Part shown: positions 18,137 through 25,657 of the stretch, in pieces | How the letters are laid out: each line of letters opens with the position of its first letter | Position numbering within the stretch: position 1 is the stretch's first letter | Made by a program: the position numbers and the translations under genes | Assembly: GCA_964629475.1 (NCBI GenBank) | Contig: CAZVQW010000016.1 | Coordinates: 1-64,000, forward strand | DNA from: SMWD01 sp964629475 | Lineage (GTDB): Bacteria; Pseudomonadota; Gammaproteobacteria; Steroidobacterales; GCA-2729495 | Direction of reading: 5' to 3' | Length of the DNA stretch: 64,000 nt | Notes under the pieces: generated by a model | The model's database searches: none | Told to the model about the DNA's origin: nothing | Seen by the model: the letters and a program-made list of their open reading frames with translations, nothing else

Positions 18137-18253
18137 AACGTGGTAAAAATACCAACGAGGTCAGAGTTCTTTTTGAATCTGCAGGTTTGATTTTCGGTTT
18201 GGTACACAAACAAAAGAGACGCTGACTCCATTTTTTTATTGACCGGCTGAATT

Positions 18254-19414
18254 ATGGATTTCCAACTGACAGCAGAACAAGAGCAACTCCGCGAAGCGGC
18301 GCGACGCTATGCGCGCGATAAGCTCCCCCCGGTCGCTGAAGATCTCGAGAAAACCAACCAGGCACCGTCCAGGGCGTTATTGCAGGATTTTGCCGGGATG
18401 GGTTTTCTCGGTATTAACGTTCCGGAGCAGTTTGGTGGCCTCGGCCTCGGAAATCTGGAAGCGCTTATCGTCCTTGAGGAGTTCGCTCAAATTTCATCTG
18501 CCGTCGCGTTTCCTGTTTTCGAATCCATCGTGGGTCCGGTCCGTGCAATTGAGCGATTTGGTGATCCGAAGCTTGCCAACGAGGTGGTGCCGGCGGTTTG
18601 CCGCGGTGAAAAAATCGTGGCTGTATCCATGTCCGAACCGCAGGCAGGAACCGCACTTACGGATTTGAAAACCCGTGCTGAGGTGCAGGGTGATACTGTG
18701 GTGGTTAACGGAACGAAGCGCTGGTGCTCGGGTGGCGGGCACGCCGATGGCTACGTCGTGTACTGCCGCATGTCGGACGATCCCGGTGCCCGCGGTATCG
18801 GTGCGGTCTATGTTGAAAAAGATACGCCCGGGCTGAGTTTCGGCGCGCCGGAAAACCTGATGGGGTTTCGCGGGATTCCCTCTTCGGACGTGTATCTGGA
18901 CAACGTTACCGTGCCGTCTCACCATGTGATCGTGCCGGCGGGGGGCTTTGGTAAACTCATGGAAGCCTTCGACCTGGAACGCTGTGGGAACGCCACTATG
19001 GCCCTCGGGCAGGCGTCCGGAGCCCTCGAGGACGTAGTCGCCTACGTTCAGGAGCGAGAACAGTTCGGCAAGCCTATCGTCGAGTTTCAGGCCGTGCAGC
19101 TGAAGCTTGCCGAGATGCAGATGCAGGTCGATGCCGCGCGTTTGATGATCTATCGCGCGGCCTGTAATGCCGAGGACGGGTTGCCCAGTATTCTGGACTC
19201 ATCCGTGGCGAAATGTTTCGCAAACGAAATTGCGCGAACGGTGACCGGCAACGCATTGCAACTCATGGGAGGTTACGGGTATTCGAAAGAGTACGCGGTA
19301 GAGCGGCGAATGCGGGATGCGTGGGGCTGGGGTATCGCCGGCGGTGCGATTGATATTCAAAAGGTTAATATTGCGGCCGCGATGGTTGGCCGGCGCTTCG
19401 ATCAAAGAAAATAG
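18254..19414 (+). CDS. Acyl-CoA dehydrogenase (atypical catalytic site)
   Basis: A 386-residue ACAD with all three domains: FAD-contact 'SMSEPQAGTALTDLKT', 'MGFRGIPSSDVYLDNV' and the C-terminal four-helix bundle ('QEREQFGKPIVEFQAVQ'). The usual 'IYEGT' stretch holding the catalytic Glu reads 'IAGGAIDIQ', so the base is missing from the standard place. It may lie elsewhere, as in isovaleryl-CoA dehydrogenase-like enzymes, or the protein may be a non-catalytic subunit or a different oxidoreductase of this fold. It follows three GST-like genes after a 117-base gap. An inverted repeat follows its stop. Confidence 0.85.
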   Translation: MDFQLTAEQEQLREAARRYARDKLPPVAEDLEKTNQAPSRALLQDFAGMGFLGINVPEQFGGLGLGNLEALIVLEEFAQISSAVAFPVFESIVGPVRAIERFGDPKLANEVVPAVCRGEKIVAVSMSEPQAGTALTDLKTRAEVQGDTVVVNGTKRWCSGGGHADGYVVYCRMSDDPGARGIGAVYVEKDTPGLSFGAPENLMGFRGIPSSDVYLDNVTVPSHHVIVPAGGFGKLMEAFDLERCGNATMALGQASGALEDVVAYVQEREQFGKPIVEFQAVQLKLAEMQMQVDAARLMIYRAACNAEDGLPSILDSSVAKCFANEIARTVTGNALQLMGGYGYSKEYAVERRMRDAWGWGIAGGAIDIQKVNIAAAMVGRRFDQRK

Positions 19415-19439
19415 TGCGGTCGATGTTCAGTCATTCAGA

Positions 19440-19532
19440 GATAATTCCGGGGACATTCTACTTATTTGTGGCTGGTGAGCTTGATGGTAGCCGACCGGGT
19501 TAACAAATAAGTAGAATGTCCCCGGAATTATC
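19440..19532. repeat. 30-base perfect inverted repeat element (R1)
   Basis: Two perfect 30-base arms (19440-19469 and 19503-19532) flank a 33-base spacer that itself starts GGCT and contains AGCC. The arms carry the core CCGGGGACATTCTACTTATT. The element fills the gap between two convergent genes, and its right end supplies two of the three bases of the amidohydrolase stop codon. It resembles palindromic units mobilised by REP-associated transposases, but no transposase is present here. It could also act as a bidirectional terminator. Confidence 0.85.
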
Positions 19533-20520
19533 ATAGTTTATAGACGCTTGTTGCGGTGTCGTGGAAAAGTGCCGAACGTTCCGTGTCGGAAAAATCCCGG
19601 GTCAGACGTTTGAAGGCATTCCATAAAACCGTATACGAGCAGGAAACCCGATCGACCGGAAAGTTGCTTTCGAACATGCATCGCTGTGGACCGAAAAGTT
19701 CGATGCAGGCTCGATAGTATGGTCCCATGCTCTTCGCCAACTCGCTTGAATCCGGTGGCGATTCCCGCTTGTGCCAGCCGAACCCGCTCAGGGACATGGT
19801 GAGTCCGCCGAGCTTGATGAAGACATTCGGGCAGCGGGCCAATTCGGTGAGCGAACTTCGCCAGAGGTTGAAGATCTCTTCACGCTGATTTGCATACGGC
19901 CCGATACCCAGTGGTCCGCCAACATGATCGAGGACGATGGTCGTATCGGGAAAAGCCCGGGCAAGATCTGTTACTTCGGGAATCTGGGGATGGTAGACCC
20001 ACGCATCGAACGAGAGACCCAGTTCGGACAGGCAGGCAAAACCCTCCCGAAATTTCGAACTCTGCAGCAAATCCGGGGGCGGGTCGGTCTGGGCATTATG
20101 AATCCGCTCGCTCGCATCCCAGGCACTCATGTGGCGGATCCCGCGAAACCGATCGCTGGCTTCCAGGTGAGCGGAGAGCACCGGTCGAACCGCAGTGCCC
20201 AGCGCCAGATCCGCAAACCCGACAATACCCGCGGCCACTCGTGGTGTCCCCGTTTTTGTTTGCCGGTTAGCCATCAGCCGTTCCACATACGCAGTTTCGT
20301 CGACAGGCCGCATCGCCTCGGGGCCACTCTTTCGCCACCGGTGCCGGCACTCGACGTAAACTGTACTGGCGACTCGGTGGCCGCCTTGCAGATCGTCAAG
20401 AAACTCATCGACAAGGTAGCGGCTGTTCGGGTAGTCCCACAGATGATGATGGGGATCGCAGATCAACAGATCAGGCTCGATCGGTTCTTCTGGTGTTGGC
20501 CTTGCGGTTTGATCAATCAT
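19531..20520 (-). CDS. Amidohydrolase-2 family metal-dependent hydrolase
   Basis: A 329-residue TIM-barrel hydrolase with the N-terminal metal motif 'CDPHHHLWD' (His24-His26), a later 'HVGGPLG' strand and a C-terminal 'FESNFPVDR' metal/catalytic segment. Family members hydrolyse lactones (2-pyrone-4,6-dicarboxylate, muconolactone-like) or decarboxylate aromatic acids. It is divergent from an SDR/CoA-transferase operon with only 44 bases between them, so shared control is likely. A lactonase or ring-opening role is plausible but unproven. Confidence 0.82.
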   Translation of the reverse strand: MIDQTARPTPEEPIEPDLLICDPHHHLWDYPNSRYLVDEFLDDLQGGHRVASTVYVECRHRWRKSGPEAMRPVDETAYVERLMANRQTKTGTPRVAAGIVGFADLALGTAVRPVLSAHLEASDRFRGIRHMSAWDASERIHNAQTDPPPDLLQSSKFREGFACLSELGLSFDAWVYHPQIPEVTDLARAFPDTTIVLDHVGGPLGIGPYANQREEIFNLWRSSLTELARCPNVFIKLGGLTMSLSGFGWHKRESPPDSSELAKSMGPYYRACIELFGPQRCMFESNFPVDRVSCSYTVLWNAFKRLTRDFSDTERSALFHDTATSVYKL

Positions 20521-20524
20521 GACG

Positions 20525-20545
20525 GATAACGTCAGTTACATTATC
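20525..20545. promoter_or_regulatory. Operator-like inverted repeat between amidohydrolase and SDR
   Basis: GATAACGT-CAGTT-ACATTATC: 8-base arms with one mismatch. It occupies the middle of the 44-base divergent gap, where one bound repressor would block both promoters. The regulator is unknown. Confidence 0.45.
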
Positions 20546-20564
20546 GGCATTCAGAGACGGGTCA

Positions 20565-21353
20565 ATGGATGAATCTAGCAGTAGACGATTGGATGGCAAA
20601 GTCGCCATCGTAACAGGTGCCGGCCAGGGAATTGGTGAGGCCATTGCCCGCCGGTTTGCCCGTGAAGGGGCGCTGGTCGTCGTCAATGCGCGAACGGAGG
20701 CGAACATCAGCCGCGTGGTCGACGCGATTATCGATGAAGGGGGGATAGCGCACGCCATTCCCGCCGACATCGGCAACCCCGTGGGGGTGAGCGATCTGCT
20801 CGATGGTGCGGTGGCTCGATTCAAGCACATCGACATTCTTGCCCATAACGCAGGAATTTTTCCGCATAACCCGCTGGAAGATATGGACGACGAGATCTGG
20901 GCGAAGGTTATCGATGTGAATCTGACCAGCGCCTATCGTTTAAGCAAAGGCTGCATACCGGCGATGAAAAAACGCGGCAGCGGACGAATCATCTTTTCTT
21001 CATCAGTACAGGGTAATCGCGTGGCGGTGCCGGGATGTGCACATTATGCCGCGTCGAAGGCCGGACTGAATGGCTTTATCCGCGCGGCGGCCCTTGAGCT
21101 TGCAGAATATAAAATTACCGTGAACGGTGTAGAGCCGGGCCTGATACTGACGCCGGGGATCGAAGATGCACTCTCGCAACGGCGCCGGGAATCGATGGCT
21201 CAGTATGTGCCGATCAAGCGCTGGGGCGAACCCGTGGAGGTGGCTCACGCGATGTTGTATCTGGCGAGTGCGGAGGCCGGTTACGTGACCGGGCAGACGA
21301 TCATCCTGGACGGTGGCGCCCTGCTTCCGCAAAGCGGTGCATTCATGGTGTAG
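20565..21353 (+). CDS. Short-chain dehydrogenase/reductase
   Basis: A 262-residue classical SDR with 'TGAGQGIG', 'HNAGIF' in place of the usual NNAG, catalytic Ser in 'IIFSSSVQG' and 'YAASKAG'. The ribosome site is weak. It is followed by inverted repeat R2 and then the IpdAB-like pair, so it may feed that enzyme by making a ring ketone (as IpdF does in steroid catabolism). This link is inferred from context. Confidence 0.87.
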   Translation: MDESSSRRLDGKVAIVTGAGQGIGEAIARRFAREGALVVVNARTEANISRVVDAIIDEGGIAHAIPADIGNPVGVSDLLDGAVARFKHIDILAHNAGIFPHNPLEDMDDEIWAKVIDVNLTSAYRLSKGCIPAMKKRGSGRIIFSSSVQGNRVAVPGCAHYAASKAGLNGFIRAAALELAEYKITVNGVEPGLILTPGIEDALSQRRRESMAQYVPIKRWGEPVEVAHAMLYLASAEAGYVTGQTIILDGGALLPQSGAFMV

Positions 21354-21374
21354 GGTCAGGGGTCACGAAGAAAC

Positions 21375-21447
21375 GGGGTCAGAGCCCATTTCGAATCTAC
21401 GGATTCAGTTTTGAGTTTGGCGCTAAAACGAAATGGGCTCTGACCCC
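21375..21447. repeat. 19-base perfect inverted repeat element (R2)
   Basis: Arms 21375-21393 (GGGGTCAGAGCCCATTTCG) and 21429-21447 are exact reverse complements around a 35-base spacer. It has the same architecture as R1 (similar spacer, GGGG(A/T)CA core) and lies in the gap between the SDR and the CoA-transferase-like gene, within a presumed operon. A partial GGGGTCA copy lies just upstream at 21358. Confidence 0.8.
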
Positions 21448-21470
21448 ATTCCACCCAAGGGTTGCTCCCG

Positions 21471-22364
21471 ATGCAAGAGAAAGTGACGACGCTGGATGAG
21501 GCCATTGCGCCGATTCGCGATGGCGACGTGGTTGCGTTACAGAATATGGCGACCCAGGCTGCGCCCATGGCGCTGGTGCGTGAGTTGATCCGCCAGCAGA
21601 AGCGGGATCTGGGGCTGGTCGTGCTGGTCGGTGGTATGGCCGTGGACTGGCTGGCCGGCGCAGATGTGATCAATCGGTTGATTGGTGCGGCGGTCACGAT
21701 GGAGCAGTTTGGCTTGTGTCAGCAATATCGGCAGGGCGTGGAAGCAGGCCGAATCAGGGTAGAGGAACTGTGCGAGACGGTGTTGAACGCGCGTCTCGGC
21801 GCTGGTGCCAGAAATCTGCCGTTTCTCCCCACACGCGGAGCAATCGGCACCGATCTGATTGCCCAGAACCCGGAGAACATGAAACTGATCGAGGATCCGT
21901 TCGGTGGGTTGCCCGTCGTGGCCTGCCGTGCACTGATTCCGGATGTGGCCCTGGTGCACGCGCATCGGGCGGATCGGTTCGGCAATATTCAATACGAGCC
22001 GACAATTCTGTGGCCGGACATCGGCATCATGCCGAAAGCGGCAAGACGTGTGATTGTCAGTGCCGAGGAGATCGTCGACACGGAAGTGCTGCGTCGTAAT
22101 CCGGATCGCACCATACTGCCAGGTTTCATGGTCGATGCGGTGGTCGAAGTGCCGTATGGCGCTCATCCCACTTCTTTTTTCCCCAACTATGGTTATGACA
22201 GCCGCTTTCACCGCGAGTGGGCCGAAGCTGCGCGGGATCCGGAACAGGCGACGGCATTCATTGATCGTTATGTGCGAACTCCGTCCAGCCAGCGAGAGTA
22301 CCTGGATGCAATCGGTGGCGTGACTGTCCTCGAACGAATCGAGAGATGGGAGGAGGACCGATGA
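21471..22364 (+). CDS. CoA-transferase family alpha subunit (IpdA/GctA-like)
   Basis: I prefer the ATG at 21471, preceded by AAGG, over a TTG three codons earlier; 297 residues. It has the class I CoA-transferase alpha fold, with an 'MALVRELIRQQKRDLGLVVL' helix/strand, 'FLPTRGAIGTDL' and 'VDAVVEVPYGAHPTS'. It pairs with the beta subunit, whose ATG overlaps this stop (ATGA). Because the beta subunit lacks the catalytic Glu, the complex may be a ring-opening hydrolase like IpdAB, not a transferase. Closely related to the protein at 52848-53729. Confidence 0.85.
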   Translation: MQEKVTTLDEAIAPIRDGDVVALQNMATQAAPMALVRELIRQQKRDLGLVVLVGGMAVDWLAGADVINRLIGAAVTMEQFGLCQQYRQGVEAGRIRVEELCETVLNARLGAGARNLPFLPTRGAIGTDLIAQNPENMKLIEDPFGGLPVVACRALIPDVALVHAHRADRFGNIQYEPTILWPDIGIMPKAARRVIVSAEEIVDTEVLRRNPDRTILPGFMVDAVVEVPYGAHPTSFFPNYGYDSRFHREWAEAARDPEQATAFIDRYVRTPSSQREYLDAIGGVTVLERIERWEEDR

Positions 22365-23188
22365 CGATTGACTGGCGCGATAGTCCTCCGGCCGGTGACT
22401 ATGCGGTTGATGAATTGATGATTACCGTACTGGCGGATCAGTTTCACAATGGCGATCAGGCCTGCAACGGAATGGCGTCTTTCCTGCCGGTGGCGGCATT
22501 CATGCTTGCAAAGCTTACCCATGCACCGGAACTCGTGTGGCTGGCGAGTGCTGCCGGGCTGGAACCGAGACCTGAGCGTATCCCTGCCTCTACCCTGGAA
22601 GCACCTCTCTGGCGCGATTCCATCATGTATATAGAGCAGTACGGTGATTTCTGGAATTTCGTCCTGAACGGTCGCTGGCTCGACAAATTTTGTGTCGGTG
22701 CTGCCCAGTTGGATCAGTATGGCAATGCCAATAACTCGGTGATCGGCAGTGACTACCACGCGCCGCAAGTCCGGTTACCGGGCACGGCCGGACTGGGCGA
22801 CATGGGGTCAATCGGTAAAAAGCTCTACTACTGGAACTCCAGTCATTCGCCGCGCAGCCTGGTGGAGAAAGTCGATTTTATCAGTGCCGCGGGCTTCCTG
22901 GACGGTGGCGACGCACGCGAACGGCTGGGTCTGGAGGGCGGACCCCGGATCGTGGTGAGTAATCTAGCCGTGATGGATTTTCATCCGGACAGCAAGCGAA
23001 TGCGACTGAAATCCGTGCACCCGGGCGTCACTGTCGAGTCAGTGCAGGAGGCGACGGGGTTTGAGCTGTTGCTGCCGGAGGGTTCTATCGCCGAGACTCG
23101 ATCGCCGACCGAGGCGCAGGTTCGACTGATCCGCGAAGTGATCGATCCGGATGAAATGCGCAAGAGAGAATTCAGTCGCGGGCGCTGA
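22361..23188 (+). CDS. CoA-transferase family beta subunit (IpdB/GctB-like), catalytic Glu absent
   Basis: The ATG at 22361, with GGAGGAGG just upstream, is chosen over one 5 codons earlier; 275 residues. It aligns with glutaconate CoA-transferase subunit B through the 'AAQLDQYGNANNSVIG' loop, 'LGLEGGPRIVVSNL' and the 'RLIREVIDPDEM' tail. At the place of the catalytic Glu54 ('VESG') it reads 'HAPELVWLASAAG', with Ser63. IpdAB likewise lacks this Glu and hydrolyses a cyclic ketone in steroid catabolism. Its 3' end overlaps the convergent DUF35 gene by 17 bases. Confidence 0.85.
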   Translation: MTIDWRDSPPAGDYAVDELMITVLADQFHNGDQACNGMASFLPVAAFMLAKLTHAPELVWLASAAGLEPRPERIPASTLEAPLWRDSIMYIEQYGDFWNFVLNGRWLDKFCVGAAQLDQYGNANNSVIGSDYHAPQVRLPGTAGLGDMGSIGKKLYYWNSSHSPRSLVEKVDFISAAGFLDGGDARERLGLEGGPRIVVSNLAVMDFHPDSKRMRLKSVHPGVTVESVQEATGFELLLPEGSIAETRSPTEAQVRLIREVIDPDEMRKREFSRGR

Positions 23189-23585
23189 ACTTCGGCACGG
23201 TGAAATCTTCTGACCACGTTTCGAAAACCACCTCGACGGGCATGCCGATCCTGACGTGCTCCGGATCACAATCGATCACATTGCTCATCATGGTCGGGCC
23301 TTCGTCGAGTTTGATCAACGCGATGACGTAGGGTACATCCGCGGCGTAGGCTTCAGAAACGGCGTGCCGGACAATAGTGAAACTGATCACCTCGCCGCGC
23401 CCACTGGCCTGGATCCATTCGACCTGGGTGCTCATGCAGTCCGTACATAGAATCCGGGGATAGAACTGGTAATGCCCGCAGGAATCGCAGCGCTGAATCA
23501 ACAGTTTGCCTTGCCGGCATCCTTCCCAGTAAGCCGCTGTTTCAGGAGTCGGTTGAGGCAGGTTTCTGCCACTGGGAACTGTCAT
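23172..23585 (-). CDS. DUF35 OB-fold/zinc-ribbon protein
   Basis: A 137-residue stand-alone DUF35 protein with a zinc ribbon (Cys33, Cys36, Cys47, Cys50) and a C-terminal OB-fold. Its start overlaps the stop of the Cys-less thiolase (ATGA). DUF35 partners bind acyl-CoA and are required by Ltp2-type aldolases; in steroid degraders the domain is usually fused to the MaoC subunit ChsH2, whereas here it is separate. Last gene of an eight-gene minus-strand operon. Confidence 0.88.
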   Translation of the reverse strand: MTVPSGRNLPQPTPETAAYWEGCRQGKLLIQRCDSCGHYQFYPRILCTDCMSTQVEWIQASGRGEVISFTIVRHAVSEAYAADVPYVIALIKLDEGPTMMSNVIDCDPEHVRIGMPVEVVFETWSEDFTVPKFSARD

Positions 23586-24754
23586 TCGCCTGCCTCCCTG
23601 CCGAGAATGAGTGTGGCGTGACTGGACATGACGCCGCCCTGCGCGTGTGCGAGCGCGATCTCTGCATCTGCAACCTGGCGATTACCCGCCTTGTGCCGCA
23701 GCTGCTTCACCGATTCGGTCAGCGCAAACATCGAGCCGGGATTGCCCGAATGGCAGTGAGACAGCATACCCCCGTGGGTGTTCACTGGAAGCTGGCCTCC
23801 AAGCTCGATTTGCCCGGCTTCGACGAAGGCGCCGGCTTCTCCTTTCTCGCAAAAACCCAGGTCCTCCAGTTCAATCAGCACGGTAGGCGTGAAGCAATCG
23901 TAGAGTTGGGCCAGGTCGATGTCGCGGGGGCCGAGGCCGGCCGTTGCATATGCCCGGCGCCCTGACTCCACGGCGGCCGAGGTGGTCAGGCTGTGGGCCT
24001 GGCTGATGTGTTCGTGTCCGTGGCCTTCTCCGGCACCCAGCAGGTAGATCGGGTGGTGTGGGAAATCGATCGCACGCTCGGCGGAAGTCAGGATAATCGC
24101 CGCGCCACCGTCCGAGACCAGCGAACAATCCAGCAGGTGCAGCGGATCGGCGATCATGCGTGAGTCGAGCACGTCCCGGACCGAAATGGGTTCTTGCTTC
24201 TGCGCCTCGGGATTTAGCGCGGCGTGTTTACGGCACACGACGGCGATCGATGCGAGCTGTTCGGGGGTCGTGCCGTAAGTCGCCATGTGTGCCTGCGCGA
24301 TTAGCGCGTAGAGGGCCGGGACGGTGGGGCCGTAGGGTGTTTCGAACTGGGCGTGGCCGACGGAGGACTGTGTTGCCATAGCCTGTTCGCGAGAGAAGCC
24401 GGTGAGCAGGTTGTCGGCCATAGCAATCAATACGGTTTCGCAAACCCCGTTTGCAATTGCTGCTGCAGCATGATGGACAGCCGAGAAAGTGGTGCCGCCA
24501 CCCGCGCCGATACTGACGCAGTAGCGTGGAAAAATCTGCAGGTATTCGGCAATTGCCTCGGCGTGATACATGTACGGCTCAACCATCGAATTACCGGTGA
24601 CCAGGCCATCCACCTGCTCCTTGGAAATTCCGGCATCCTCGAGCACGCGGCGAGCGGCGTCGACACAGAGCTGAGTTGCGCTGAAATGTGGAACTCTGCC
24701 TACTTTGGTATCGGCTGCGCCAACGATGGCGACTTTCCCGCGCAACGAATTCAC
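23582..24754 (-). CDS. Thiolase-fold protein without nucleophilic Cys (Ltp2-like retro-aldolase candidate)
   Basis: A 390-residue SCP2-thiolase-fold protein. The segment corresponding to the nucleophile reads 'YCVSIGAGGGTTFSAV', with Ala84 where Cys should be, so ordinary thiolysis is unlikely. 'YDCFTPTVLIELEDLG', 'HGGMLSHCHSGNPGS' and 'HAQGGVMSSHATLIL' match the remainder of the fold. Ltp2/Ltp-type aldolases share this loss and cleave tertiary beta-hydroxyacyl-CoAs with a DUF35 partner. The order MaoC-MaoC-thiolase-DUF35 supports the same chemistry here. Substrate not known. Confidence 0.85.
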   Translation of the reverse strand: MNSLRGKVAIVGAADTKVGRVPHFSATQLCVDAARRVLEDAGISKEQVDGLVTGNSMVEPYMYHAEAIAEYLQIFPRYCVSIGAGGGTTFSAVHHAAAAIANGVCETVLIAMADNLLTGFSREQAMATQSSVGHAQFETPYGPTVPALYALIAQAHMATYGTTPEQLASIAVVCRKHAALNPEAQKQEPISVRDVLDSRMIADPLHLLDCSLVSDGGAAIILTSAERAIDFPHHPIYLLGAGEGHGHEHISQAHSLTTSAAVESGRRAYATAGLGPRDIDLAQLYDCFTPTVLIELEDLGFCEKGEAGAFVEAGQIELGGQLPVNTHGGMLSHCHSGNPGSMFALTESVKQLRHKAGNRQVADAEIALAHAQGGVMSSHATLILGREAGE

Positions 24755-25182
24755 GCGGAATCCGATGAGTTCGCCGCGAAGGTTACGGTGGCAGCACCCG
24801 GGGTAATAACCTCATCCGCTGCATTTTTTACAAAAAGTTCAAGTTGCACCGTGTCTGTTTCCGGTTCAATGGAAAGTACTCTACCGCCGGTGCGCAGTAC
24901 TTCACCAATAAAGGCTGCTTTTCGATTCGAGTACTCGATAGAGACGAGCCTGCCGTCGTCGCCGAGCCATTCGATGACGCACTGGGCCAACCAGTCGCCC
25001 ATCAGCGGCCCGGCAATGACCAGACCGGGATAGCCTTCCGCTTCCGTAGCATAGGGGTAGTCAAAATGTATGCGATGGGCATTCCACAGCGCTGCGTTGT
25101 AAAAGAACAGCTGCACGTTGTCGGGTTTGAATTCCCGTTCGGGCAGCGGATCACCGGCCGTGATTGTCTTCATTCTCGACAT
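24751..25182 (-). CDS. MaoC-like hydratase, small hotdog subunit
   Basis: A 143-residue single hotdog protein with the 'NAHRIHFDYPYATEAEGYPGLVIAGPL' hydratase segment (Asp/His pair of the R-hydratase motif). It probably forms a heterodimer with the neighbouring hotdog protein, as ChsH1-ChsH2 does, adding water to a branched enoyl-CoA and so making the substrate of the aldolase. Either ATG (25182 or 25173) could be the start. Overlaps the thiolase start by 4 bases. Confidence 0.82.
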   Translation of the reverse strand: MSRMKTITAGDPLPEREFKPDNVQLFFYNAALWNAHRIHFDYPYATEAEGYPGLVIAGPLMGDWLAQCVIEWLGDDGRLVSIEYSNRKAAFIGEVLRTGGRVLSIEPETDTVQLELFVKNAADEVITPGAATVTFAANSSDSA

Positions 25183-25187
25183 TCCGG

Positions 25188-25643
25188 TTAACGCATGATC
25201 CGTGTTGTCGTTTCGGTCAGAACCGGCGATCCGGATTCGCTCTCGACCTTCATGACAATTTCATAAAAAATCAACGGCCCCTGGGAGCCCTGTTTCTCGA
25301 AAATTTTAGTCAGGGTGCGTGTGGCGACCAGGACGTCCCCGGCAAGAATCGGTTGGTGGTACTCAATTTTCAAACCGCCGGCCATCGCCCGTTCAAGTGG
25401 AAAATTCGGCACGAGGGAGTCGATTGAAACGCCGTCAGGTGTCAGTTGGTCGAGCTCCACTACATCCCAGAACAGGGCGATATGAAACATCGGCGGGGCT
25501 TCATCACCGGTAAGATATTTCTGCAGGCGCTGGCCGGTTGCTATCGAATACTTGCGGATGTCACGTCGGGTGACCAATCCGGTTTCTGGCGGTGCGGATC
25601 GCCCTATGTGTGCCAGCAGGTCTGCCGTCAGTAGTGAGCTCAT
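25188..25643 (-). CDS. MaoC N-terminal-type dehydratase (FAS1-like hotdog)
   Basis: A 151-residue hotdog protein of the MaoC N-terminal/FAS1-like dehydratase group: 'VTRRDIRKYSIATGQ' at the start and 'ILAGDVLVATRTLTKIFEKQGSQGP' in the centre. It lacks the DUF35 extension that ChsH2 carries. It is immediately upstream of the other hotdog subunit (5-base gap), so a heteromeric hydratase is likely. Probable step: hydration of an alpha,beta-unsaturated acyl-CoA before retro-aldol cleavage. Confidence 0.8.
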   Translation of the reverse strand: MSSLLTADLLAHIGRSAPPETGLVTRRDIRKYSIATGQRLQKYLTGDEAPPMFHIALFWDVVELDQLTPDGVSIDSLVPNFPLERAMAGGLKIEYHQPILAGDVLVATRTLTKIFEKQGSQGPLIFYEIVMKVESESGSPVLTETTTRIMR

Positions 25644-25657
25644 CTGTAGATTATCGC

